Of a stretch of 6,117 bases of DNA, positions 1 to 5,985 are shown piece after piece (position 1 is the first letter of the stretch; every line of letters starts with the position of its first letter). Origin of the DNA: JAJZMA01 sp021850405 (GTDB taxonomy: Bacteria > Chloroflexota > Dormibacteria > Aeolococcales > Aeolococcaceae); assembly GCA_027365835.1 (NCBI GenBank), contig DAHXLU010000064.1, forward strand, positions 1 through 6,117, given 5' to 3'. The notes below the pieces were generated by a model. That model searched no databases. It saw nothing but the letters and a program-made list of their open reading frames with translations, and was not told the origin of the DNA. The translations under genes and the position numbers were made by a program.

Positions 1-146
1 CCGGGCTGTCCCTGGCCGGGCTGTCCCTGACCGGGCTGTCCCTGGCCGGGCTGTCCCTGGCCGGGCTGTCCCTGACCGGGCTGTCCCTGGCCGGGCTGTC
101 CCTGGCCGGGCTGTCCCTGGCCGGGCTGTCCCTGACCGGGCTGTCC
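1..146. repeat. 15-bp tandem repeat, 9 full copies plus 11 bp
   Basis: The unit ccgggctgtccctgR begins at 1 and recurs every 15 bp to 135, with a partial tenth copy to 146. No copy differs in length. The only variable base is the last one, reading g a g g a g g g a across the nine full copies. On the minus strand each unit encodes Gly-Gln-Pro-Gly-Gln, and the variable base is the third position of a Gly codon (GGC or GGT), so every difference is silent. Copies 1-3 and 4-6 have the same pattern, which hints at duplication of a 45-bp block. The array may continue beyond the left edge. Confidence 0.97.
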
Positions 147-632
147 GTCCTGTTGTTGCTGGTCGCCCTTGCCCTGCTGGGGAGAGTCTTCCTTTTTTTC
201 TTCCTCGGACAGATTCTTGTCGAGCCACTCATATATCTCTTCGGCAGTCATCCTGCGAGGGAGCTTGTACTGGGCTCTCTGGTCGGTGCCCTCTGCCCAG
301 GCAAGACCTGCGGCCTTGATCCGTTCATCCCACGCTTCTACTGTCTCAAGGCATGTGGCTATGCGCCAAAGCTTCTTGTTTGGAAACCGGGTCTCATCCC
401 GCCGCAGGTGATGGCGCAGCTTGAGGTGATGGCTAAGATGGATCAACTCAGCCGCCATGACCTCAACTGGTAACTCCGGGTTGTAGTACAGCTCTACCCG
501 GTTGAGTATCATCAGGGTCGGCAGCCCTGGCCGCGCAAACGGCTTGAAGGTGCGGATCAGCTTGGCGTATTCCGGCGCAGTCGCAACCGCCAGATCCTGG
601 GCCTTCAGGAAGTAGTCGTCATAGGTAGCCAT
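1..632 (-). CDS. Metallopeptidase-like / probable VWA-partner protein, N-terminal 210 residues (3' end outside window)
   Basis: The frame opens at ATG 632 and stays open to the left edge, so the C-terminus is missing. A clear Shine-Dalgarno (GAGGAG, 8 nt before the ATG) supports the start. Residues 1-140 look like the putative metallopeptidase domain (DUF2201_N type) found at the N-terminus of VWA-like proteins encoded beside MoxR ATPases: a helical start, the His-rich segment AAELIHLSHHLKLRHHLRR at 60-78, then an LWRIATCLE stretch at 88-96 resembling the family's LWNIAAD region. The zinc-protease HExxH is not intact. The best alignment gives H65-L-S-H-H69, with Leu where the catalytic Glu should be, so peptidase activity is doubtful. 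Residues 141-162 are acidic/Gln-rich, and from 163 onward the chain is a GQPGQ pentapeptide repeat, probably a flexible linker to a C-terminal VWA domain not visible here. The gene starts 26 bp after the ATPase gene, so the two are very likely co-transcribed. Family assignment rests on motif memory and gene context, not on a search. Confidence 0.6.
   Translation of the reverse strand, partial: MATYDDYFLKAQDLAVATAPEYAKLIRTFKPFARPGLPTLMILNRVELYYNPELPVEVMAAELIHLSHHLKLRHHLRRDETRFPNKKLWRIATCLETVEAWDERIKAAGLAWAEGTDQRAQYKLPRRMTAEEIYEWLDKNLSEEEKKEDSPQQGKGDQQQQDGQPGQGQPGQGQPGQGQPGQGQPGQGQPGQGQPGQGQPGQGQPGQGQP
192..198 (-). promoter_or_regulatory. Candidate -1 frameshift heptamer A AAA AAG
   Basis: On the minus strand, codons 145-147 of the metallopeptidase-like gene read GAA AAA AAG. 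This places the heptamer A AAA AAG, the one used in E. coli dnaX, exactly in the slippage phase. A GAGGA lies 3 nt upstream, which is closer than the roughly 10 nt seen in dnaX, and only a weak CCC/GGG hairpin can be drawn just downstream. The -1 frame stays open to the window edge through the repeat. A run of seven A in a Lys/Glu-rich stretch can also arise by chance, so function is unproven. Confidence 0.3.
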
Positions 633-658
633 GGCAGCCTCTCCTCAAGCGCAGCTAA

Positions 659-2011
659 TCAGCTTGCCAGCGCCAGTCCATCGGCTCCGCCACTACCCAG
701 GTCAGCCCCACTGATCCGGTACTTCTTTACTATAGGCTCGACAAACTTGGAGATGCGATCGCGCATGGCGGCATCTACGGGTCTTGTCGGCACAGCACCG
801 TTCATGCGGCGCTTTAGCACCTCAAGCGCGAGTATGGTGAGGTCGTCAGACTCGCTGGAGAGACCACGTACTGTGGTAATCGCCTCCAGCACAGCATCCA
901 GCTGCTCAACATTGGTGCATTCCGTAGCTGCCTTCTGCAGCAGCACAACTTGTCCGGATGGAGCCATGAAGCGGAAATTGACCTCGCGCCTGTATACCTG
1001 CTCTACGGTGGGAAGCCGCAACGAGTTGCGGAAATCCATCAGTTTCCTTGCAGCAGGTACTCCTATCGCACCCTCGATGAACCGCTTGTCGTCCAGACCG
1101 TAGTGCTCCGCGGCAGCGATTGCCCTGGCTGCCAGTTCGAGTGTCCGGGGAGAGCACCATGCGTGATCCTGGACCTTGACAAAATCACTTGGCTCCTCAT
1201 CCCAGACGCGGTCGCCATAGGACCATACAAAGCCGCTGCACAGCGTAAGAGCTCTCATGTACCGCTCATTCCACTCCGCTTGCAGAGTGTCCTGCAGGCT
1301 TCGATCCAGCGTCAGGCTGGACTTCTGGCCGTTCTTCCAGTAGGTTGTGGCGTCCTCCTTGGGCCCGGTAAAGATATGGAGGAACCGGTTGGACATAGGT
1401 GTCAGCAGCTCATTGGTAGTCGCTGAGTCGCCAAAGTTGCACATGCCAACCACCGGGGTGTTGTTTATGTAATAGGATCCACCAACACCATCGTCAAACT
1501 CACGGTCCAGCACCAGACCCAGACCGCCTGCCTGCACGAGCTTGGCGGCATTGGTTAGGTCGTCCAGTACCAGTACGCCATTCTTGGCCTTGGAGAGGTT
1601 GTAGAAGAACAGGTCGGGCGCCTTGATGGTGTACATCCTGCCGCCGCGGGTCTTTACCGGCCTCGGTATTCCGGTAAGGTCCTCAGGAGAGACCCGGGAG
1701 AGATCCTTCTTCCACGGAACGCGCCCCATGGCCTTGATGGCCTTCATCGTTCCCTGCGTCTTGCCACAGCCTGGAGGGCCCCAGATGAGCACATTGATGC
1801 CCTGGACCCTGCCTGGTGCGGTATGGGTGTCATTCTTCTTGTCGGTATGGTGCAGCCAGGCCATGAATGCACTGGTGATGTTCTTGCGGCCGGCGGCTTT
1901 CAGCTGCTCTTCAGCCTCAACGTCGTTGAAGCCGGGGGCCGTCATAAGGGCAAATACCATGTCCGCTACAGTTGGGATCTTCTTTGGGGTGGGTGTCATG
2001 GCTTCCGGCAC
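659..2011 (-). CDS. MoxR-type AAA+ ATPase
   Basis: A 450-residue AAA+ ATPase of the MoxR branch that pairs with VWA/metallopeptidase-like proteins. Numbering from the GTG start: Walker A GPPGCGKT at 78-85, Walker B VLVLDD at 146-151, sensor 1 around C191-N192, probable arginine finger R209 in SNRF, and a sensor-2-like SPRTLELAARAI at 287-298. The last matches the SPRxxExAAR signature I associate with this family. Walker B ends Asp-Asp, where most AAA+ enzymes have Asp-Glu. The C-terminal 150 residues are helical with no motif I recognise. Such ATPases are thought to remodel or load a partner through its VWA domain; the next gene downstream (26 bp) encodes the likely partner. I chose GTG 2011 because AAGGAG lies 6 nt upstream. 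A longer in-frame start, ATG 2125 (488 residues), has no ribosome site and adds an unconserved-looking leader. ATG 1999 is also in frame but its spacing to the AAGGAG is 18 nt. Confidence 0.87.
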   Translation of the reverse strand: MPEAMTPTPKKIPTVADMVFALMTAPGFNDVEAEEQLKAAGRKNITSAFMAWLHHTDKKNDTHTAPGRVQGINVLIWGPPGCGKTQGTMKAIKAMGRVPWKKDLSRVSPEDLTGIPRPVKTRGGRMYTIKAPDLFFYNLSKAKNGVLVLDDLTNAAKLVQAGGLGLVLDREFDDGVGGSYYINNTPVVGMCNFGDSATTNELLTPMSNRFLHIFTGPKEDATTYWKNGQKSSLTLDRSLQDTLQAEWNERYMRALTLCSGFVWSYGDRVWDEEPSDFVKVQDHAWCSPRTLELAARAIAAAEHYGLDDKRFIEGAIGVPAARKLMDFRNSLRLPTVEQVYRREVNFRFMAPSGQVVLLQKAATECTNVEQLDAVLEAITTVRGLSSESDDLTILALEVLKRRMNGAVPTRPVDAAMRDRISKFVEPIVKKYRISGADLGSGGADGLALAS

Positions 2012-2017
2012 TGTACT

Positions 2018-2023
2018 CTCCTT
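2018..2023 (-). promoter_or_regulatory. Ribosome binding site that sets the GTG start of the AAA+ gene
   Basis: AAGGAG on the minus strand ends 6 nt before GTG 2011. This optimal spacing is the main reason for preferring a GTG start over the ATGs 12 nt downstream (1999) and 114 nt upstream (2125). Confidence 0.75.
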
Positions 2024-2297
2024 CACCAGTTGGGTGCATATCAGACACTGTCTGTGGATTGTGATTCTTCCACAAACGATAGGCAAATTGGAACCCCCCC
2101 GCGACTTGTTCGTCATCAGAACCATGCAAATCGGGCATATGTTGCGTCCTTAAACGTGGCGTGTGACGCGTATGGAGGCTATGGTCTGTGTCGGGAGGAC
2201 AAGGCTGGCGGGCTAGCTGGGTGGTTCCACGCTGTGGGGAGGGGAAAGGAGAGAGAACCCCTGGCATCGGTCGCCGGCCTGGTGTCGCTGAGCGGTT

Positions 2298-2320
2298 AAA
2301 AAGCCTGCGGATGGGCCCGC
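2298..2320 (-). terminator. Weak rho-independent terminator candidate after glgP
   Basis: Just past the glgP stop the minus strand has a 4-bp GC stem (GCGG at 2317-2320 with CCGC at 2307-2310, 6-nt loop), four bases, then five T (2298-2302). The stem is short and does not abut the T run, so it may be weak or not a terminator at all. Position and orientation are right for ending a glgP transcript. Confidence 0.25.
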
Positions 2321-2326
2321 GCAATC

Positions 2327-4510
2327 CTAGACCTGGGCATATCCAAGCCTTGCGTAGTCGGCGATCATGCGGCTTGCACAGAATCTTGGGATGAGGGTGA
2401 GCATCGAGCGCTTGACCATCTCCATCCAGCGGCTGGGTACTCCGCTTGCATCCCTATCGTAAAACAGGGGAATTACTTGACGTTCAAATGTGTCGTACAG
2501 GAACTGTGCATCCCGCTCATCCTGCACTTGCTGGTCGTAGGTAATGTCGGCTCCAAGGGACCAGCCGTTTGTACCATCGAATCCTTCGCACCACCAGCCA
2601 TCGAGGATGCTGATGTTCAGCCCTCCATTCATTACTACTTTCATGCCGGACGTTCCGCTTGCCTCCAGCGGCGGCCTGGGCACGTTTATCCAGGCATCGC
2701 ATCCAGATACCAGATGGGATGCAATTGCCAGGTCGTAGTCATCCAGGAATGCGAGCTGCCGGCCGATCAGCTCATCGCCTTTCAGCCCGAACAGGTTCTG
2801 GACACCTTTCTTCCCGTCATCGTCCTGCGGGTGTGCCTTTCCGGATACCAGAAGTTGCATGCCCTGGTCCAGCAGGTGCACGAACCGGTCCGGATCACTC
2901 ACCAGGAGCTGTATGCGCTTGTAGGCAGCCATTCTCCGTGCGAACCCTACAGTCAGTTTGTCCGACTGAAAGCCAGTCAGTGCCTGGCTGACTCTTGCTT
3001 TTCCCTCATTGCGGGAGAGGCGGTCTGTAACAATCTTGTGGCGCAGTTTTTCAAACATCTCTGTGCGTAGTTGCTGGCGAGCCTCCCATAGCGCGGCATT
3101 GGGAATATCCTGCAGCGGAGCCCATGTCTCTGGATCTGCCGCCCTTTGCTCCCAGCCCTGCGCGAGATGCTGGTCCATAAGCTGGCGCATGGGTAGCGCC
3201 ATCCACGTTGGCAAATGGACGCCATTGGTCACATGACCAATCGGCACGTCCTCTACGGAGGAATCGGGAAACAGTGGATGCCACATCTCCCTCGCGACCT
3301 GGCCATGCCGCTCGCTGACAGCATTGGAAAGGTGCGCTACCCGTATGCCAAGCGGTGTCATGACAAACGGCTCGTGCTCCATGTCTGGATTTGTCCGCCC
3401 CATCTGCAGGAAGTTGCTGATGTCGATCCCAAGGGTGGCCGGGTAGTCACCCAGCACCTCAGCAATTTCATCAGTCGAATAGCCCTCGTTGCCCGCTGCC
3501 ACAGGGGTGTGGGTGGTAAAAACAACCCGGTTTCTGATGCTGGAGAGTGCGCTCTCCAGCGATTCGCCTTCACCGCGCAGACCCTGTGCAAGCTCCAGCG
3601 GAGCCAGCGCTGCGTGTCCTTCATTCAGGTGCAGGATTGATGGCTCCAGTCCCATCACTCGCAGTGCACGGACAGCCCCCACACCAAGGAGTGCGTACTG
3701 GGCAAGGCGCACCGCCTTGTCACCAACATAAAGCTGGCTTGTGACCCATCTATCCTGGAGTGAGTTTTCTGGCCGCTGCGCGTCCAGCAGGAAGAGCGGA
3801 ACCCGCCCTACATCCACACGCCAGATCTGCACAACTACGTCACGGCCACGAAGCGGCACCGATACGGTGATTGGACTGCCTTCCGGATCAGTTACGAGGA
3901 CTGCCGGTGTGCGCTCAGGATCCAGGGGAACCCAATATTCGTGTTGCCAGCCGCTCTTGTCCATCCGCTGGTGAAAATAGCCCTCGCGATAGAGCAGGCC
4001 GACCCCAACCACTGGGAAACGGGCGTCCGACGAGGCCTTCAGGATGTCACCAGCCAGGACACCCAGACCGCCAGCATAGATCTGCATGGACGAGTGGATT
4101 GCAAACTCCGCACAGAGGAATGCAATCGGGTGGGAGGGTGTTGCGTCTCCTATCGGTACTGCATCCTCCTCCCGGTGGTGTTCAAGCTGGGATAGGAGCG
4201 CATGCGCATCTGCCACCAGCTGCTCGTTACGCGCTGCAGCCCCCAGCTTGTCGCCGCTCACATCATGCAGCAGTCTTACCGGATTCTCACCGCATGCGAG
4301 CCACCTCTCAGGATCTACCGAGGCAAAGAGCCGTCGGCCCGTTCGCGACCAGCTCCAGGCGTAGTTGTAGGCGATGTATGCGAGCGGCTCCAGATCACGT
4401 GGCAGCCTGGCGGCCAGGCTTGCAACCTGTCGCTGGATGGAGAGCAGCCCGTTGTTCTGGTGAAATTGCTGGGTAGTGCTGGGAGTGAGCGTCATCTCGT
4501 CTGTGGTCAT
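2327..4510 (-). CDS. glgP: Alpha-glucan (glycogen/maltodextrin) phosphorylase, GT35, short DUF3417-containing type
   Basis: A 727-residue pyridoxal-phosphate enzyme that phosphorolyses alpha-1,4-glucans to glucose 1-phosphate in the cytoplasm. The N-terminal 30-110 region (LAYIAYNYAWSWS) is the DUF3417 domain typical of the TIGR02094 branch, which is shorter and divergent from E. coli GlgP (815) and MalP (797). Catalytic-core signatures in order: CAEFAIHSSMQIYAGGLG at 133-150, HLNEGHAAL at 294-302, THTPVAAGNEG at 333-343, FARRMAAYKR at 523-532 and EASGTSGMK at 616-624, with K624 the expected Schiff-base lysine. NGGLNISILDGWW follows at 628-640. All key segments are intact, so I expect an active enzyme. 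ATG 4510 is the first start in frame and has only a weak AGGG 4-5 nt upstream; M6 is an alternative. It lies 45 bp downstream of rpe in the same direction, consistent with co-transcription. Confidence 0.95.
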   Translation of the reverse strand: MTTDEMTLTPSTTQQFHQNNGLLSIQRQVASLAARLPRDLEPLAYIAYNYAWSWSRTGRRLFASVDPERWLACGENPVRLLHDVSGDKLGAAARNEQLVADAHALLSQLEHHREEDAVPIGDATPSHPIAFLCAEFAIHSSMQIYAGGLGVLAGDILKASSDARFPVVGVGLLYREGYFHQRMDKSGWQHEYWVPLDPERTPAVLVTDPEGSPITVSVPLRGRDVVVQIWRVDVGRVPLFLLDAQRPENSLQDRWVTSQLYVGDKAVRLAQYALLGVGAVRALRVMGLEPSILHLNEGHAALAPLELAQGLRGEGESLESALSSIRNRVVFTTHTPVAAGNEGYSTDEIAEVLGDYPATLGIDISNFLQMGRTNPDMEHEPFVMTPLGIRVAHLSNAVSERHGQVAREMWHPLFPDSSVEDVPIGHVTNGVHLPTWMALPMRQLMDQHLAQGWEQRAADPETWAPLQDIPNAALWEARQQLRTEMFEKLRHKIVTDRLSRNEGKARVSQALTGFQSDKLTVGFARRMAAYKRIQLLVSDPDRFVHLLDQGMQLLVSGKAHPQDDDGKKGVQNLFGLKGDELIGRQLAFLDDYDLAIASHLVSGCDAWINVPRPPLEASGTSGMKVVMNGGLNISILDGWWCEGFDGTNGWSLGADITYDQQVQDERDAQFLYDTFERQVIPLFYDRDASGVPSRWMEMVKRSMLTLIPRFCASRMIADYARLGYAQV

Positions 4511-4555
4511 ATGACCCTGCAGATGGTGCGCTGCCCCTGTGTGTACTCGGCCATG

Positions 4556-5299
4556 CTATCTTTCTTCCTTCTTCAGGTTTTGCCATGCAGCGAGGGGGGA
4601 ACCCGCCGCTTTTACAAGATCTGCACAGTTTAGCCTGTAATCTGTTCCGGAGAACACAGCAGTACCGGCGACCAGAACATCCGCTCCAGCTGTGGCGCAT
4701 CCTTTCGCGGTTGTCACGTTGACTCCGCCATCAACTTCCAGCTCTACTTTCAGCTGTTGCGCCAGGATCTCCCTGCGCAGGCGTGTGACTTTGGAAAGGG
4801 TTTGCGGGATGAGTTGTTGTCCACCAAAGCCTGGGTCAATTGTCATGACCAGTGCCAGATCACAGTCTGGCAGCACCTCAAAGAGCATGTCGGGAGGGGT
4901 TGCGGGGTTTATTGCCGCGCCAGCCGAGCAGCCGAGCTTGTGGATCTCATCCAGGGTACGATGCAGCTGGCTGCATGCCTCCTGGTGGACGATGATTGAT
5001 TCGGCACCTGCATCCTTGAAGCGTTTGAGATGGCGGTCTGGATTATCAATCATGAGATGTACTTCGATGGGCCATGAGGAGCATTTTTTTATGGCAGCTA
5101 CTGCGTCGGTTCCAAACGCAAAATTGGGAACAAAGCTGCCATCCATGACATCCACGTGCAGCCGGTCAATCGGTGCGCCCTCAAGCATGGCGATTGCGCT
5201 GGCCAGTGCGCCAGCATCAGCACCGAGCAGACTCGGGGCAATCACAACTGTTTCTGCTCCTGGGCCAGACAGCTGGCTGCGAGCCTGGTCATCGTTCAT
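4556..5299 (-). CDS. rpe: Ribulose-phosphate 3-epimerase
   Basis: Interconverts D-ribulose 5-phosphate and D-xylulose 5-phosphate in the pentose phosphate pathway (and the Calvin cycle where present). The 247-residue product shows the full TIM-barrel signature: IAPSLLGAD at 20-28, LHVDVMDGSFVPN at 47-59, EVHLM at 79-83, MTIDPGFGGQ at 152-161 and EVDGGV at 188-193. Expected metal ligands H48, D50, H81 and D190 are all present, and D50 and D190 are the acid/base pair. The N-terminus is about 13 residues longer than E. coli Rpe. A start at ATG 5299 with AGGA 10 nt upstream is reasonable; GTG at codon 19 (5245), preceded by AGGAG about 11 nt away, would give a 229-residue protein that begins right at the first beta strand and cannot be excluded. 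Followed by glgP after 45 bp. Confidence 0.97.
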   Translation of the reverse strand: MNDDQARSQLSGPGAETVVIAPSLLGADAGALASAIAMLEGAPIDRLHVDVMDGSFVPNFAFGTDAVAAIKKCSSWPIEVHLMIDNPDRHLKRFKDAGAESIIVHQEACSQLHRTLDEIHKLGCSAGAAINPATPPDMLFEVLPDCDLALVMTIDPGFGGQQLIPQTLSKVTRLRREILAQQLKVELEVDGGVNVTTAKGCATAGADVLVAGTAVFSGTDYRLNCADLVKAAGSPLAAWQNLKKEER

Positions 5300-5395
5300 C
5301 TGTCATCTTTCCTGAACAATGCGCACAGCCGCAATGATGTGCCCTGAAAGGAGCGGCATTGGGTTTGTACTGGTCCTTATTGCAGTAGGATCAGG
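5300..5395. other. 96-bp gap between the membrane-protein gene and rpe
   Basis: Contains the AGGA ribosome site of rpe. I see no convincing promoter pair and no strong hairpin; a weak TCCT/AGGA pairing around 5372-5391 is too short to call. An 18-codon frame at 5303-5359 ends at the rpe ribosome site and is not accepted as a gene. Confidence 0.4.
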
Positions 5396-5884
5396 TTAAC
5401 CTAGGGTTGCTCCGCTACGTCCAGCTGGCTGCTGTGCTCCTTGTCTTCCAGCAGACTGCTGGCGAACCCCTGCTCGAGGCGCACTGGTGGCGGTCCGACG
5501 GGGCGAAGGTGCGGGCGAACGGCGTTGCGGAGCAGGCCGTTCAGGGGCAGAAGGAGACTGACGTTCCACGGTCGGGACGGATGTTCCATTTACATTTATG
5601 TTTATTGTCGGTCCATTTGCACCCTGGCCATCAGCCTGCTCGCGCTCTCTGGTGACCGGGTGTCCCATCCAGCCCTGCTTGGCCTCAACCAGCGCTTCAT
5701 GCCGGTCCACTGCCCTCTGGTACATCCGCTCCAAGGGGGGGAGGAGGAGAAACATCCCCACCGGCATCAGGAACATGGTACCCATCGATGCAAAAAATGC
5801 TCCAGTCAGGACAAATGCCATGATGGGCCAGAAAGCGTGCGCTGTTGCCCATTTGTCCAGCAGCCAATGTACACGAGATTTCAT
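5396..5884 (-). CDS. Small membrane protein with basic Pro/Ala/Ser-rich tail, function unknown
   Basis: I do not recognise this 162-residue protein. Residues 18-50 are strongly hydrophobic (FWPIMAFVLTGAFF, then MFLMPVGMFLLLPP), long enough for one long or two short membrane helices; the Gly/Met/Pro in the middle suggest a hairpin. A charged, probably helical segment follows (51-84, ERMYQRAVDRHEALVEAKQ), then a short Asn/Ile-rich stretch TININVNGTS at 93-102. The last 60 residues are low-complexity, rich in Pro, Ala, Ser, Gln and Arg with few acidic residues, so the tail is likely disordered and positively charged. The ATG at 5884 is the only credible start; AAGGAG lies 13 nt upstream, somewhat far. 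It is the most upstream minus-strand gene here and may head the rpe-glgP unit. Normal base composition and codon use, and an RBS, favour a real gene. Confidence 0.68.
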   Translation of the reverse strand: MKSRVHWLLDKWATAHAFWPIMAFVLTGAFFASMGTMFLMPVGMFLLLPPLERMYQRAVDRHEALVEAKQGWMGHPVTREREQADGQGANGPTININVNGTSVPTVERQSPSAPERPAPQRRSPAPSPRRTATSAPRAGVRQQSAGRQGAQQPAGRSGATLG

Positions 5885-5949
5885 AGTTGTCGGCAGACTC
5901 CTTTGAGAATAGCTTTTGAATGCTTGACCGAGCGTACAACGGGTTCACG

Positions 5950-5981
5950 GACAGTGGAGGGACAGTGAGGCTACCACTGTC
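5950..5981. repeat. 8-bp inverted repeat with a third half-copy between
   Basis: GACAGTGG at 5950-5957 is the exact reverse complement of CCACTGTC at 5974-5981, with a 16-nt spacer. The spacer contains GACAGTGA at 5961-5968, a direct repeat of the left arm 11 bp along (ggacagtgR at 5949 and 5960). The arrangement could be a regulator operator or sequence associated with the adjoining mobile-element end. Confidence 0.6.
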
Positions 5982-5985
5982 GTGT

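Larger units (their letters stand above)
2012..2326. other. 315-bp intergenic region between glgP and the AAA+ gene
   Basis: No convincing gene is seen. The region holds the ATPase ribosome site, a run of seven C (2094-2100), a 22-nt uninterrupted purine run on the plus strand (2236-2257), an imperfect hairpin CCTGGC/GCCTGG (2260-2265 with 2277-2282, one T-T mismatch) and the terminator candidate next to the glgP stop. The minus-strand frame of the ATPase stays open upstream to 2149 and contains two CxxC pairs. A promoter for the ATPase operon should lie here, but I could not find a sigma-70 pair good enough to report. Confidence 0.6.

Noticed and set aside
1..146. CRISPR array
   Set aside because: Contiguous 15-bp units without spacers that keep a coding frame; a minisatellite inside a gene.
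153..473. Plus-strand frame of 106 residues
   Set aside because: Lies wholly antisense to the metallopeptidase-like gene, which has a good ribosome site and a recognisable domain.
2094..2100. C7 run as a phase-variation tract
   Set aside because: Not inside an accepted coding frame, and seven bases is short; no clear on/off frame pair.
659..2125. Longer 488-residue version of the AAA+ ATPase starting at ATG 2125
   Set aside because: No Shine-Dalgarno before this ATG, whereas AAGGAG sits 6 nt before the in-frame GTG at 2011.
1823..2299. Plus-strand frames across the ATPase 5' end and intergenic region, including 2188-2394
   Set aside because: Composition looks random, no homology-like motifs, and they overlap both neighbouring genes in antisense.
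3871..4633. Long plus-strand frames opposite glgP (201 and 143 codons)
   Set aside because: Antisense shadows of a fully conserved glgP, with no motif of their own.
4692..5315. 207-codon plus-strand frame opposite rpe
   Set aside because: Shadow of rpe; the real gene carries all catalytic residues.
5303..5359. 18-residue minus-strand leader frame ending at the rpe ribosome site
   Set aside because: AAGGA is 14 nt from its ATG and the peptide has no regulatory codon pattern; likely chance.
5441..5968. 175-codon plus-strand frame opposite the small membrane protein
   Set aside because: Arg/Ser/Cys-rich random composition, no ribosome site; the minus-strand frame has a plausible membrane segment and RBS.
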